The notes under the pieces were generated by a model that worked only from the letters and a program-made list of their open reading frames with translations, was not told the DNA's origin and searched no databases. The translations under genes and the position numbers were made by a program. A DNA stretch of 64,000 nt, taken from positions 20,922 through 84,921 of the forward strand of contig JAVJSD010000110.1 in NCBI GenBank assembly GCA_040219575.1, read 5' to 3'. Shown piece after piece: positions 1-8,640 of this stretch (positions are counted from its first letter, which is position 1; every line of letters starts with the position of its first letter). The DNA comes from JAVJSD01 sp040219575. GTDB taxonomy: Bacteria; Planctomycetota; Planctomycetia; Pirellulales; Pirellulaceae.

Positions 1-315
1 GCGCTCGGGGTGTGGGCCATCCAGATACAGGAGATCGATGCGGATCGGGAACGCCTGCAGGAAGCTGAGGGCCTCCGACAGCACGCAGAACACGTTGGGG
101 CGATCGGCCGTCAGTTCTCGCGTAAGCTTCACAGCCGCTGGATCGGTATCTACCGACCAGACGGTTGCATCGAAAGGCCAACGCAACGTGCTGTGGCCAT
201 CAGTGTCTCGCCAACTACGGTTGCGAATGCCGCCCACCTCAACGATGACGCGCCCGTTGCGCTCGCGAAATGCGGCAAGGGCTTCATCAAACAGGAACCG
301 GTTCGGTCGTGTCAT
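1..315 (-). CDS. Class I SAM-dependent methyltransferase-like protein (3' end cut by window)
   Basis: The reading frame starts with ATG at 315 and is still open at the window edge, so only about 105 N-terminal residues are visible. It reads a Rossmann-type methyltransferase pattern: a glycine-bearing first motif (VIVEVGG, about residues 23-29), an acidic end of strand 2 (VDTDPAA) and the later strand motif LLYLDGPHPE, as in the Methyltransf_24 group that often sits in surface-glycan clusters. The start codon overlaps the stop of the sulfotransferase gene (ATGA), so it is the last visible member of a translationally coupled cassette. The substrate is unknown. Glycan O-methylation is inferred from the neighbours. 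Confidence 0.7.
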   Translation of the reverse strand, partial: MTRPNRFLFDEALAAFRERNGRVIVEVGGIRNRSWRDTDGHSTLRWPFDATVWSVDTDPAAVKLTRELTADRPNVFCVLSEALSFLQAFPIRIDLLYLDGPHPER

Positions 316-857
316 GTCGTGCTCCGATTCAAATGCGGAAACGGCGAACTCAGCACTGGACGCTCGACAAACAGGCTTAGCGTCTGCCACAGGTCCGCTT
401 CGGGTGTGGCGGCGATGTCGATCACGAGCAAATCATCTCGCCTCTCGAAATACCGCATAACTGCCTCGTGGTGTTCATCCCACGCCGCCGAGAACAGGTC
501 GCGGTGAAACCGTGTGGTGCCCCAGTAGAACAGCCGGCGATTGAACCACTCGTCGCCGTTGGGCGGGTTCCAGCGTGCCATCCATCGCTCCACCGATTCG
601 AGCCACGCGGTCTTCTCGCGCGTGGTCAGAATGAAACGGCTGCCGGGATAGAGGCGATCTGCCGCACGCCACCAGCGGACGAAGGGCCCTTCGATCAAGG
701 CGTCGAGATCGGCGGGCAGTGCCAGACCGGATTCGTGCCAGCGGTCCATGACGTGCGCTCCACGGTCGTCCCAATGCACCGCGTTGAGCCCGATCAGCCG
801 CAGCGCGTCGGTCAGGCTGCGCGTTCCGGTGCGTCCCAGTCCAATGCCGAAGATCAT
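312..857 (-). CDS. Sulfotransferase family protein
   Basis: This 181-aa protein probably transfers sulfate from PAPS to an acceptor. Near its N terminus it has the 5'-phosphosulfate-binding loop pattern GIGLGRTGTRSL (residues 4-15), and later a 3'-phosphate-binding-like stretch (ILTTREKTAWLESV) with the expected Arg and Ser. The length fits small bacterial sulfotransferases of the Sulfotransfer_4 type. The ATG at 857 overlaps the stop of the upstream glycosyltransferase (ATGA), and its own stop overlaps the methyltransferase start. A longer in-frame extension exists upstream but runs through the glycosyltransferase gene, so I reject it. Its place behind three glycosyltransferases suggests a glycan acceptor. 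Confidence 0.8.
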   Translation of the reverse strand: MIFGIGLGRTGTRSLTDALRLIGLNAVHWDDRGAHVMDRWHESGLALPADLDALIEGPFVRWWRAADRLYPGSRFILTTREKTAWLESVERWMARWNPPNGDEWFNRRLFYWGTTRFHRDLFSAAWDEHHEAVMRYFERRDDLLVIDIAATPEADLWQTLSLFVERPVLSSPFPHLNRSTT

Positions 858-1567
858 GCCTGAGCCTCCTTGAGTTCCGCGTTTGCCATGCCGAACCAAT
901 CGATGTCCCAGCGAGGTTCGACCTTGGCGATTCGCTCCGCAGCGGTTTTCCCGAGTCGCTCGTAGCCGTCCGTCCCCATCGCCGAGATGTGCGTGGAGTG
1001 CGAAGTGAACCAGCGATAGATGTAGCTTGGCCGCGGGTCGTGTTGGAGCGGGTCGGCGCGGCGCAGCTTGGCGGCCTTGAGTCGCCGCAACAGCCCCTGG
1101 TCCTGGCCGCTCTGAATGAAGGGATAGCCGCCGACCCGTTCGAAGGCCTCGCGGCGGAACGCCCACGCGCCATGGAACAGATACTGGTTCGATTTGCGTT
1201 GAAGTCGATTCCGCTTGTCGTTGTAGATGACCGTGGGGATCGTGTAATCGGCGTCGGCCAGGGCGGCGGCCGCAGCAGTCATGTGCCAGGGAAGATAAAC
1301 GTCGTCGTCGTCCCAGACGCAGTAGGCGTCGATTTCAGGCGAGACGAGGCCCGCGCTGGCGTTGCGTTTCTCGCCCAACGTGCGGAACCGAAACGGAAGC
1401 GACACGATCCGCCACCCTTCGCCCTCCTGGTTGTCGTACTGGCCGGCGTCGTCAAGCACGACCAGCTCGCGCAAGTCAGCCGGATAGTCCTGGCGACGGA
1501 AGCACTCGATGGCGGTCGCCAGTTCGTTCGGACGCTTATACGTGCAACAAATCGCGGCCATCTTCAT
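854..1567 (-). CDS. Glycosyltransferase family 2 (GT-A fold)
   Basis: This 237-aa protein starts with the classic GT2 beginning MAAICCTYKRPNEL, with CTYKRP forming the first strand and nucleotide-binding turn. It continues with VVLDDAG (about 36-42) and the metal-binding acidic run VWDDDDVYLP (about 85-94), the DxD-type motif of GT-A enzymes. A later GQDQGLLRRL segment fits the catalytic-base region. It overlaps the preceding glycosyltransferase gene by about 30 bp and the following sulfotransferase by 4 bp, so the genes are probably co-translated. The donor sugar cannot be read from sequence. Confidence 0.85.
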   Translation of the reverse strand: MKMAAICCTYKRPNELATAIECFRRQDYPADLRELVVLDDAGQYDNQEGEGWRIVSLPFRFRTLGEKRNASAGLVSPEIDAYCVWDDDDVYLPWHMTAAAAALADADYTIPTVIYNDKRNRLQRKSNQYLFHGAWAFRREAFERVGGYPFIQSGQDQGLLRRLKAAKLRRADPLQHDPRPSYIYRWFTSHSTHISAMGTDGYERLGKTAAERIAKVEPRWDIDWFGMANAELKEAQA

Positions 1568-2243
1568 GCCGTTCTCCTTTCAGCCAGGCTTCGCAAGCGC
1601 GAAGCAAACGGGTGCGATGTGCGACATGGCCCTTCCAGTTGCGACCGTGAATCGAGTGTGGCGCTGGCAGCTCATTCACCGAAACACGATGAACGCGATT
1701 GAGTCGGCCCGACTCGCTCATGGCGACATAACTGAAGATGATGTCCTCGCCGTTGCCAGCCGGTTTGCCTTCTTGCTGCACGTCGGCGAACGCCGGTGCG
1801 ACTTGAAAGAACCGCGAGGCGTAGCGGCGATGAGCGACCAGCACGCGGGTGAGCACGACGGGGGACTCGGTATCTCCGCCGATGTTGCGGGCATACGATC
1901 CATCGGGTTTTGGAGCGCGGCCAAAGACGCCGTGGATGATGTCGGGATCGCTTTGCCAGGCATCTACCAGCGCCCGTAGCGATTCGCTTGGCAGTTCAAG
2001 ATCGTCGTCTTGGATCAACACGCAGTCGTTGCGTGCCAGGCACGCGGCGGCAAAGCGCGTGTAAAGTCCCAGGTCCTGGGCCGCGTTGATCACGCTGGCC
2101 CACTGGTGGCGAAACGTCGCGGCCGGGTTGTTATTCCAGACGATGGCCTCGGTCACGATGCCGCTGGCTTGCCAGCCTGACAGAATGCGAGCCACGTTCG
2201 TCGGTCGCTTCCAATTCAAAATGACGCCGGTGACGTTATTCAT
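1536..2243 (-). CDS. Exostosin-like (GT64-type) glycosyltransferase
   Basis: This 235-aa protein lacks the usual GT2 opening. It instead shows the ordered landmarks of the GT64 (exostosin C-terminal) fold: VWNNNP (35-40) early, a metal-binding IQDDDLELP (DDD at 79-81), then a hydrophobic segment and NGEDIIFSYV (164-173), matching the NCEDI-type motif of that family. GT64 enzymes in animals add HexNAc to glycosaminoglycan chains. Here only a related transferase activity can be claimed. It overlaps the GT4 gene by 4 bp (ATGA) and the downstream GT2 gene by about 30 bp. A divergent GT2 is the alternative assignment. Confidence 0.7.
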   Translation of the reverse strand: MNNVTGVILNWKRPTNVARILSGWQASGIVTEAIVWNNNPAATFRHQWASVINAAQDLGLYTRFAAACLARNDCVLIQDDDLELPSESLRALVDAWQSDPDIIHGVFGRAPKPDGSYARNIGGDTESPVVLTRVLVAHRRYASRFFQVAPAFADVQQEGKPAGNGEDIIFSYVAMSESGRLNRVHRVSVNELPAPHSIHGRNWKGHVAHRTRLLRACEAWLKGERHEDGRDLLHV

Positions 2244-3292
2244 GCAGCGGCCCTCCTTTCGCCGGCTACGGATTCAAAGAGACGTTTCCAACCGGCCCAC
2301 AGCACATCCGGGCTAGCCAGTTCGTTGACGAGCCGTTCGCGGGCGGCGTTGATGATTCGCGTTCGCAGCTCTTCGTCGTAGGCAAGCACTGCAGCGTAGT
2401 GGGCCAATTCCTCGTCGCAGCCGCCGAGAAATCCGGTGACGCCGTGATCGATCATTTCCCGCCAGCCCCAATCGTTTTGAGCGACGACGGCCACGCCGGC
2501 GGCCATCGCCTCCAGTCCGACGCGTGGCCAGTTTTCACGAGCGCCGCCATTGACCGGCAGCGTGCAGTGCAGTTGGCGGAAGAAGTCGTGCGCCGGAAGC
2601 GCCATTGGGTTCAGGCAATCGGCCCACGCCGGGGGCGAGCCGAGTTTCTGATGCGTTCTTTCGTCCATCCCCAGCATCAGCGCCCGCTTATTGCGGTACT
2701 GGATGCGGTTGTAGATGGGCCAGGTGTTGCTGGACCATTTGTCGAGGTCAGGCCGCGCCGCCCGTCCCACGACGAACGCTTCACCTTCGGCATGTGGACG
2801 CGGGTTGAAGTCCCACCCCTCGAAGTCGAACGCGCCGCGAACCAGATGGCCGAGTTCTGGGTTATAGTCGAGCTTCGTCAGTTCCGGCTCGAGCATCGAG
2901 CGCTGAAACTCGGACTGGAACACGAAGGCGTCGAACGGACCCGATTCGCGGTAGAACTTGCGCTCGGCGTCAAACAACCAGGTCATGCAATTGACCCATA
3001 CCAGCCGGCAGCCCATTTCGCGTAGTTGCTTGGCGTTGGCAAGGAACGCTGCGTTGCAGAAGCTGACGACCGTCGAGCCAGCGAGGCCCGGCACTTCGTC
3101 AAGCGTTTCCGCCGTCGTGGGATGCGTGATACAGCCTAGCGCATCGACGCGGGATCGCCATTTGGCGTCGGTTCCCCAAGTGGGGATCAAGTGAACTTCG
3201 GCGTCGAACCTGCGCCAGAGCTTGACAGTGTGCCACGCCTCGGTGCATGCGCCGCCGAGGTCGCCCGGATAGCCCATCAGGAATATTTTCAT
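2240..3292 (-). CDS. Glycosyltransferase, GT4-like (GT-B fold)
   Basis: This 350-aa protein starts MKIFLMGYPGDLGGA, an N-terminal Rossmann strand and glycine loop. Its C-terminal half carries the GT-B donor-site pattern PRVGLEAMAAGVAVVAQNDWGWREMI followed by GVTGFL, the E-x7-E region of GT4 enzymes. I start it at 3292 because GGAG lies 8 nt upstream. An ATG at 3307 (TAATG with the poly-Ser gene stop) is possible and adds five residues. It is the first enzyme gene behind the serine-rich structural gene and therefore a candidate to act on it or to extend its glycan. Confidence 0.82.
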   Translation of the reverse strand: MKIFLMGYPGDLGGACTEAWHTVKLWRRFDAEVHLIPTWGTDAKWRSRVDALGCITHPTTAETLDEVPGLAGSTVVSFCNAAFLANAKQLREMGCRLVWVNCMTWLFDAERKFYRESGPFDAFVFQSEFQRSMLEPELTKLDYNPELGHLVRGAFDFEGWDFNPRPHAEGEAFVVGRAARPDLDKWSSNTWPIYNRIQYRNKRALMLGMDERTHQKLGSPPAWADCLNPMALPAHDFFRQLHCTLPVNGGARENWPRVGLEAMAAGVAVVAQNDWGWREMIDHGVTGFLGGCDEELAHYAAVLAYDEELRTRIINAARERLVNELASPDVLWAGWKRLFESVAGERRAAA

Positions 3293-3306
3293 CGTTGGTT
3301 GCTCCA

Positions 3307-5550
3307 TTACGGATTTGATTCAGAGGAACTTGGCAGTTCCGGCGTTGGTGGCGATTCGCTTGCGCTGGGTGTGCTCGATGACGGCGATTCGGGTTCGGCG
3401 CTACTGCTCGACGATTCACTAGAACTTGAGGGCGTCGGAGTCCACGGCGGGACCGTGGAACTGCTGGGTATCGGCGAACCGCTGCCCGACGGCGTCGCGA
3501 TGGAACTGCTGGCGCTGGGAGTTGGCGCGCTGCTGCTGGATACGCTCGACGAACTGCTTTCGCTCGACGAGGACGAACTCGACGAAGAAGAAACGGTTGG
3601 AGATGAACTCGGCGTTGGTTCGCTGCTCGGAGGTTCGACGCTGGACGACGGCACGCTGTCGCTGCTTGAGGGCAATTGAGAACTCGACGAGGACGAACTG
3701 CTCGACGAATCGGCGGCCGAACTCGATGGGGCGGAACTCGACGGCGAACTGCTGCTCGAAGATGGTTGACTGCTCGACGACGAACTCGGCGAAGACGAGC
3801 TGCTGGAACTTTCGGACGAAGAGCTACTGCTGGAGCTACTCGATGAAGGCTGGCTCGAAGACGGTTCGCTGCTACTACTCGACGACGGCGCGCTGCTGGA
3901 AGATGAACTGGATGAAGGGCCGCTCGACGAACTCGACGGTGAGCTTGAGGAACTGCTGCTCGACGATGAGGAACTGCTGCTGGAACTACTCGAAGAGGGT
4001 TCGCTGGACGACGAACTCGAACTACTGCTGCTCGACGATGGTTCGCTACTTGAGGACGAACTGGACGACGAGCTGCTCGACGAACTGGATGAAGACGAAC
4101 TCGACGAACTGCTCGATGAAGGCTCGCTGGATGACGAACTCGAACTGCTACTACTCGGCGACGAACTGCTGCTGCTCGATGAACTCGAACTGGACGACGA
4201 GCTGGAAGTACTCGGATTGCTGCTGGACGGATTAGACGAACTGGAAGGGCACGGACATTTCGGTACGCAGATCTTCTTGCCGCAGATCGTAATCTCCCAG
4301 CAATCGCCGGCGTCCTGCACGTCGAACTGCGCACATGGGTCTGGTCCTGACGTGCTGGGGCTCGAAGACGAACTCGTCTCGCAGCAGATCGGCACTTGGC
4401 AATCGTCGCCATCCTCAATTGAAACCAACTGACCACACAAGAACGTCAGCTTTTGCGTGGGGAATCGGACGGTGTCGCCGTCCCGCGTTGGGCATGGGAT
4501 GAGCGTTTCGACGGTCGTGGTCAGACCGTGACCGGGCGGGCATGATGGTTCGCTGGATGATCCCGACGAACTGCTCTCGCTGGAACTGCTGGAGGACGAA
4601 CTCGAAGACGACGAGCTTGATGAACTGGAGCTGGAGGACGACGAGCTGCTCGACGAGCTCGACGAGGAGGAGCTGGACGAACTCGGCGAGTCGCAGCAGC
4701 CTTCTCCCAGTTGCACGACTTCCCACTTGCGGCTGTCGGCCATCCACTTGGCCCAGCCAAACGTCCCGGCCGGCACGCTGTCGGCTGAATCACAGCACTC
4801 TCCCGACGACTGCGGCTGGCAAACATCCGGGCACACGACGCCGATCGAATCGTAAATAGTAAACGGGCAGTCGGCCTCGCACCAACTGAGCTCGTCTGGC
4901 ATCGGTGTCGGACAAGGTGGATTGGTTTTCGAACCATCGTAGATAACCCGAACTGCCGAAGCAGATCCACAACGGGCCAACGACGTGATCAGCTTGAAAC
5001 GCCGCATGTCGTCGGGGTAGTTCGACAAACGCACGACGGCCCATTGCCCGCCCGTTCCACCCTCGCGCCATAGAATCTTGGCCGAACCGGCTGGCCGGCT
5101 CACCAGCGCCGTCGGATCGCAATGCTTCACGTCGGCGAATTCGTGGCACGGATCTTCGACCTCGACGTAAGCAGGGCAAACACCGGAAACCCACGCACGG
5201 CCAATCTTGCCTTCCCGCAACGGATCGAGCAGGATCGCAAATCGCGTGAAGTGGAGCGGATGCTTCGGTTTCACTCCTTCGAGCGCGACCTGATTCTTGA
5301 ACTCGCGCAGGTGGTCGCCGGGCGAAATGATGGGCGAGTCGATTCCGAGCACATGAAACCGCAGGCGATCCGCTCCGCTATTGTTGCGAACCTTGATGAT
5401 GTCGCCCTGGCGGATCTGGTCCAGCGCCTCGGCAAGCTGGTCATGCTTCTTGCCTTTTTGTTCTCGAACGGTATCGAGAAACGAGTTCCAGACTTCCGCT
5501 GAGAGATCGAGCGGCTGGCCGGCCTGCGTCTTTTTGAAGCGATCGGCCAT
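3307..5550 (-). CDS. Serine-rich phage structural protein (putative glycosylated tail fibre or baseplate protein)
   Basis: This 747-aa protein has an N-terminal globular region of about 275 residues with several Cys (DVCQPQSSGECCDS), a short poly-Ser block, a Cys-rich module of about 100 residues (from CPPGHGL to CVPKCPCP), and then more than 300 residues made almost only of Ser broken by single Pro, Glu, Gly, Ala or Gln. The Ser tracts use all six serine codons mixed, so the protein sequence is being kept rather than a DNA microsatellite. It lies two genes after the tape measure gene, where distal-tail, baseplate and fibre genes normally sit. The next genes are three glycosyltransferases and a sulfotransferase, which suggests a mucin-like glycosylated stalk. 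No family was recognised. Confidence 0.75.
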   Translation of the reverse strand: MADRFKKTQAGQPLDLSAEVWNSFLDTVREQKGKKHDQLAEALDQIRQGDIIKVRNNSGADRLRFHVLGIDSPIISPGDHLREFKNQVALEGVKPKHPLHFTRFAILLDPLREGKIGRAWVSGVCPAYVEVEDPCHEFADVKHCDPTALVSRPAGSAKILWREGGTGGQWAVVRLSNYPDDMRRFKLITSLARCGSASAVRVIYDGSKTNPPCPTPMPDELSWCEADCPFTIYDSIGVVCPDVCQPQSSGECCDSADSVPAGTFGWAKWMADSRKWEVVQLGEGCCDSPSSSSSSSSSSSSSSSSSSSSSSSSSSSSSSSSSSSESSSSGSSSEPSCPPGHGLTTTVETLIPCPTRDGDTVRFPTQKLTFLCGQLVSIEDGDDCQVPICCETSSSSSPSTSGPDPCAQFDVQDAGDCWEITICGKKICVPKCPCPSSSSNPSSSNPSTSSSSSSSSSSSSSSSSPSSSSSSSSSSEPSSSSSSSSSSSSSSSSSSSSSSSSSEPSSSSSSSSSSSSEPSSSSSSSSSSSSSSSSSSSPSSSSSGPSSSSSSSSAPSSSSSSEPSSSQPSSSSSSSSSSSESSSSSSSPSSSSSSQPSSSSSSPSSSAPSSSAADSSSSSSSSSSQLPSSSDSVPSSSVEPPSSEPTPSSSPTVSSSSSSSSSSESSSSSVSSSSAPTPSASSSIATPSGSGSPIPSSSTVPPWTPTPSSSSESSSSSAEPESPSSSTPSASESPPTPELPSSSESNP

Positions 5551-5553
5551 GCC

Positions 5554-6339
5554 CTACGTCCCGATTCCGAGGCCAGCGAAACTCCCGTACTCGTAGACCC
5601 GCTCGACGTAGGCGGCGATCGGTTTCTTGATCAGCACTTTGGCCGCGTTGTCCTCATCGTCGGCGAAGCGGACCCACAGATAATGCCAACCTTCCTTGTC
5701 GATGCCGGCGATGTTGCCGAGCTGCAGGCCGGCGACATTGGGGCTAGCCGCGAAACGATACGTGATCTCCCAGTCCTCGAAGCCGCGTTTCGCGCCGGAC
5801 GCACCTAGGAATAGCACCTCGCCCTTGGCAAAGCCTTTGAAACCGGCGTCGTTCACGCGCCCAGTCAGAAAGAACAGCGTCGCCTTGTACGCGCCGGTGA
5901 CCAGCGCGTCGTCGATGTAGTGCGTCTCGGTGAAGTTGTAGATCGGGACCGTGATGTCGGTCCCTTCGATCTGGTCCTGGTTGACTCCGATGGCGCTTTG
6001 GAAGTCCGGGGCGATCTCACCCGGTGCGGGATAGCGGTTGATCGATTCAATCGCTTGGCTGATGTGCTGCGTGCCACCGCCTGTGTCGAACGTGAACTGC
6101 GACTCGCTCTCGATCTTGACGTACTGGACCGAGCATTCCCAAACGCCGCCGCCAACCGTCTTGATTGAATAGCTGTCGCGTTTGAGCCCGTCGTAGATCG
6201 CCGGCGAAGTAGCGGCGACCAACGCCTTGACCAGCAGATCGTCGTCGGTGCCCTGGACGACATACATAAGCTCGGTGTTCGGGCTTTCGCTTTCGGTCGC
6301 CTCACGGCTGTCGAATTTTTCGTCGATGGTGATGGGCAT
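5554..6339 (-). CDS. Phage tail-region protein of unknown function
   Basis: This 261-aa soluble protein has no signal peptide or membrane segment. It is rich in beta-forming stretches and has two internal acidic patches. It starts 7 bp after the tape measure stop and ends 3 bp before the serine-rich gene start, so it belongs to the tail module. By position it could be a distal tail or baseplate hub-type protein, but I recognise no motif that proves this. No good Shine-Dalgarno sequence precedes the start, so translation is probably coupled to the tape measure gene. Confidence 0.7.
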   Translation of the reverse strand: MPITIDEKFDSREATESESPNTELMYVVQGTDDDLLVKALVAATSPAIYDGLKRDSYSIKTVGGGVWECSVQYVKIESESQFTFDTGGGTQHISQAIESINRYPAPGEIAPDFQSAIGVNQDQIEGTDITVPIYNFTETHYIDDALVTGAYKATLFFLTGRVNDAGFKGFAKGEVLFLGASGAKRGFEDWEITYRFAASPNVAGLQLGNIAGIDKEGWHYLWVRFADDEDNAAKVLIKKPIAAYVERVYEYGSFAGLGIGT

Positions 6340-6345
6340 AACAAT

Positions 6346-8334
6346 CTACTGCGCGAAGACGAGCTTTCCTTGCTTGGCTTGGTTCACTAGGTCCTTGGTG
6401 TTGACGACGATCTGTTCGGCGGCCTGCGCCGTCCGCTCGGCCAGGTTGTCCGCGCCGAGTCCGCGGGCGGCCAGCGCGTTGAACGTTCCTTTGACTTCCA
6501 CCTTCCGCTGCTCCTCGCCCAGCGCATCGCCGCTAAACGAGAGGCTGTCCTGCAGTTCCTTCAAGCGTTCGGGCTCGCCCGATTCCGCCTCCGCGCGTTT
6601 CTTGGCGGCTTCCGCGATGGCCTCCTGCCACTCGCGCCGCGCGTCGGCCAGTTCCCCTTCGGTGCCTGCCAGGTCGTCCGCGAAGTCGCGTTGCCGACGG
6701 GCGTGTTCTTCCTGTTGCATCTCGGTCAGCGTGCTCTCAACGCCGGCCCGGTCGCGCTCGATCTGTTCACGACGCTCCCGCCGCTCGCGATCCCGCTTGC
6801 CGACGGCGTCGAGCATCTTGTTGTCGGCCGCTTCATTCGCTTGGTTGGTTTCACGATTGATGCGTGTCACCTCGGCGTTGACATCCACATCCGAGTCGAA
6901 AAGCGACTTGAGCCGCACCCACGCCTTCTTGATGAATCCGACGGTCGTGTGCCACGACGTAGTAAGCAGGTTGGTGAAGACAGACCAGGCGTCGGCCAGA
7001 AAACCAACCGTCTCGGTCCAGGCAACCTCGATGGCCGACCAGCCGTCATTGATGATCTTGGCCAGACCGAAGACTGCGTCGGTCCAGAGAGTGAGGAAGA
7101 AGGTCTTTGCCTTGATCCACAGCCCGTTAAGAAAATGAATGCCCCGCTTCCATTCCATCTTCAGTGAGAGCCACAGTATTTTCGCCGCCAGGGCAATGTC
7201 GCCGGCCGCGAGGGCGTCGCCGATTCCCTTCCACGCGGCGAGGGCGTCGTCCTTGAGCACCTGGAATCGCTCGCTCAGCCAGGCGAGCGCCTTACCGCCA
7301 AGGCCCGTCGCATAGAGCAAGTATGCGGCCAGTGCCACGACCGCGACGACAACCAAGCCAATCGGCGTCAGCAGCAGCGCGATGATTTTCCCGAGGATGG
7401 CAATCGCCGTTCCGACCGCCCCAATGACCGCGACCAGCCCACCAATCACCGCGCCGATACTGGAAATCAACGTGCCGAGAATAATGAGTCCGACGCCAGC
7501 GGCGACCACGGCAGCCGCGATCTTGAAGATCGTGACGACCAGCGTCTTGTTTTGCTTGATCCATTTGATGGCCGACGTAATGAGGGGTGCGATTCGCTTT
7601 TGCATTTCCGTCAGCACGGGCGCGAGCGCCGCACCGATCTGCACGACGACGGCTTGGAGTTGACGCTTCAGCCGGTTCATCGCGTCGGTCAACTCGGCAG
7701 CAGACGTAGCGTCCTCGTCAGTCATGGTGATGCCGAGCCGGCGTGCCTCTTTCTGCAGCGCTTCGATGGAGGCGCGGCCGCCAGCCAGCATAGGCAATAG
7801 TTCGCGACCGCTGCGGCCAAACACATTCAGGGCGATGCCGGCGCGGAGTGATGGATCTTCGATCCGCGAGATGGCCTCGGCCAGCAGCTTGAAGCGTTCC
7901 TCGGGGCTGGCCTGTTTGAATTGCTCGACCGAGACACCCAGCATGTCGAGCAGGTCGGTGGACGTTTTCAGACCCCGTTCGACCATGACGGAAAAGCGAG
8001 CCATTGCCGCCAGCGAACGATCCAGTTGATCGATGGATGCGCCCCCTTGCTCGGCGGCAAAGCCAAGTTCACTCAACGCCTCTGCCGAAACACCAGTCCG
8101 CGCCCGCATCTTTTCGAGCTGGTCGCCGGTGGAAGCGAAGAGTTTCGCGGCTCCCAGCAGCGGCACGAGCATTGCCGCGCCCGCTGCGGCGACCCGGAGG
8201 CCCATTGCGCGAACGCCCGCCCCAAATGCTTGCAATCGTTTCGACGCGCGGGCCAGACCGCGGACCAGGCGGCTGTCTTTCGTGTACAGCTCGACGTAGG
8301 CTGCGCCGGCGCGGATTGCTTGGGCCGAAGGCAT
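6346..8334 (-). CDS. Phage tail tape measure protein
   Basis: This 662-aa protein sets tail length and passes through the tail tube during DNA ejection. The N terminus (GAAYVELYTKDSRLVRGLARASKRLQAFG, given here in outline) is the helical start typical of tape measure proteins. It is followed by a SALSEL/FAAEQGG-type segment, a long hydrophobic Ala/Gly/Val/Ile-rich region at about 265-345 that could cross a membrane, and a charged coiled-coil C-terminal part (about 480-640, rich in Arg/Glu). It is short for the family, which predicts a short siphovirus tail. It lies directly after the overlapping tail-chaperone frames, the standard order. Confidence 0.92.
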   Translation of the reverse strand: MPSAQAIRAGAAYVELYTKDSRLVRGLARASKRLQAFGAGVRAMGLRVAAAGAAMLVPLLGAAKLFASTGDQLEKMRARTGVSAEALSELGFAAEQGGASIDQLDRSLAAMARFSVMVERGLKTSTDLLDMLGVSVEQFKQASPEERFKLLAEAISRIEDPSLRAGIALNVFGRSGRELLPMLAGGRASIEALQKEARRLGITMTDEDATSAAELTDAMNRLKRQLQAVVVQIGAALAPVLTEMQKRIAPLITSAIKWIKQNKTLVVTIFKIAAAVVAAGVGLIILGTLISSIGAVIGGLVAVIGAVGTAIAILGKIIALLLTPIGLVVVAVVALAAYLLYATGLGGKALAWLSERFQVLKDDALAAWKGIGDALAAGDIALAAKILWLSLKMEWKRGIHFLNGLWIKAKTFFLTLWTDAVFGLAKIINDGWSAIEVAWTETVGFLADAWSVFTNLLTTSWHTTVGFIKKAWVRLKSLFDSDVDVNAEVTRINRETNQANEAADNKMLDAVGKRDRERRERREQIERDRAGVESTLTEMQQEEHARRQRDFADDLAGTEGELADARREWQEAIAEAAKKRAEAESGEPERLKELQDSLSFSGDALGEEQRKVEVKGTFNALAARGLGADNLAERTAQAAEQIVVNTKDLVNQAKQGKLVFAQ

Positions 8335-8346
8335 GGGTTGCTCGAT

Positions 8347-8640
8347 TTACCTCTTGTCGACAAATACACGTTTCAGGACACGAATCCCGGTCTTGGCAAT
8401 CGTGACCGGCTTTCGCTCCACCAGCGGATGAAACTCGGCGGGCAGGAACGGTCTGGATCGTTTCTTCGGGTTGCGATGGACGTTGGCCGTCAGGGCCATC
8501 AGCGCCGCGGTGTGCGACCACTGGTCCTGCCGCCGCGCATCAGACATCCAGATCAACTCCCGCAGCGTCAACGGCCCCGGATCGACCCCGACGATGCCGG
8601 CCAACTTCCAGATCAACTTCCAGGCGTCGGCTCCGGTAAA
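8347..8640 (-). CDS. Tail assembly chaperone, downstream frame (gpGT-type T part, made by frameshift)
   Basis: An open frame of 97 codons without its own convincing start, in the -1 frame relative to the upstream chaperone gene, reads FTGADAWKLIWKLAGIVG, then LTLRELIWMSDARRQ and HTAALMALTANVHR. This LTL-REL-M pattern is typical of the second frame of tail-chaperone pairs. The frame stays open back to 9015 through the upstream gene, and the upstream gene stops at 8613, so the two overlap. As in lambda G/GT, the likely product is a fusion of about 240 residues. Initiation at an internal TTG is the alternative. It stops 12 bp before the tape measure gene. Confidence 0.75.
   Translation of the reverse strand, partial: FTGADAWKLIWKLAGIVGVDPGPLTLRELIWMSDARRQDQWSHTAALMALTANVHRNPKKRSRPFLPAEFHPLVERKPVTIAKTGIRVLKRVFVDKR

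Noticed and set aside
3426..4235. Cys/Trp/Asn/Thr-rich 269-residue frame opposite the poly-Ser gene
   Set aside because: It is an artefact of Ser codons read on the other strand; the strange composition follows directly from TCG/AGC complements.
3310..4710. Poly-Ser DNA as a microsatellite or CRISPR-like repeat
   Set aside because: Codons are mixed and there is no fixed repeat unit or spacer structure.
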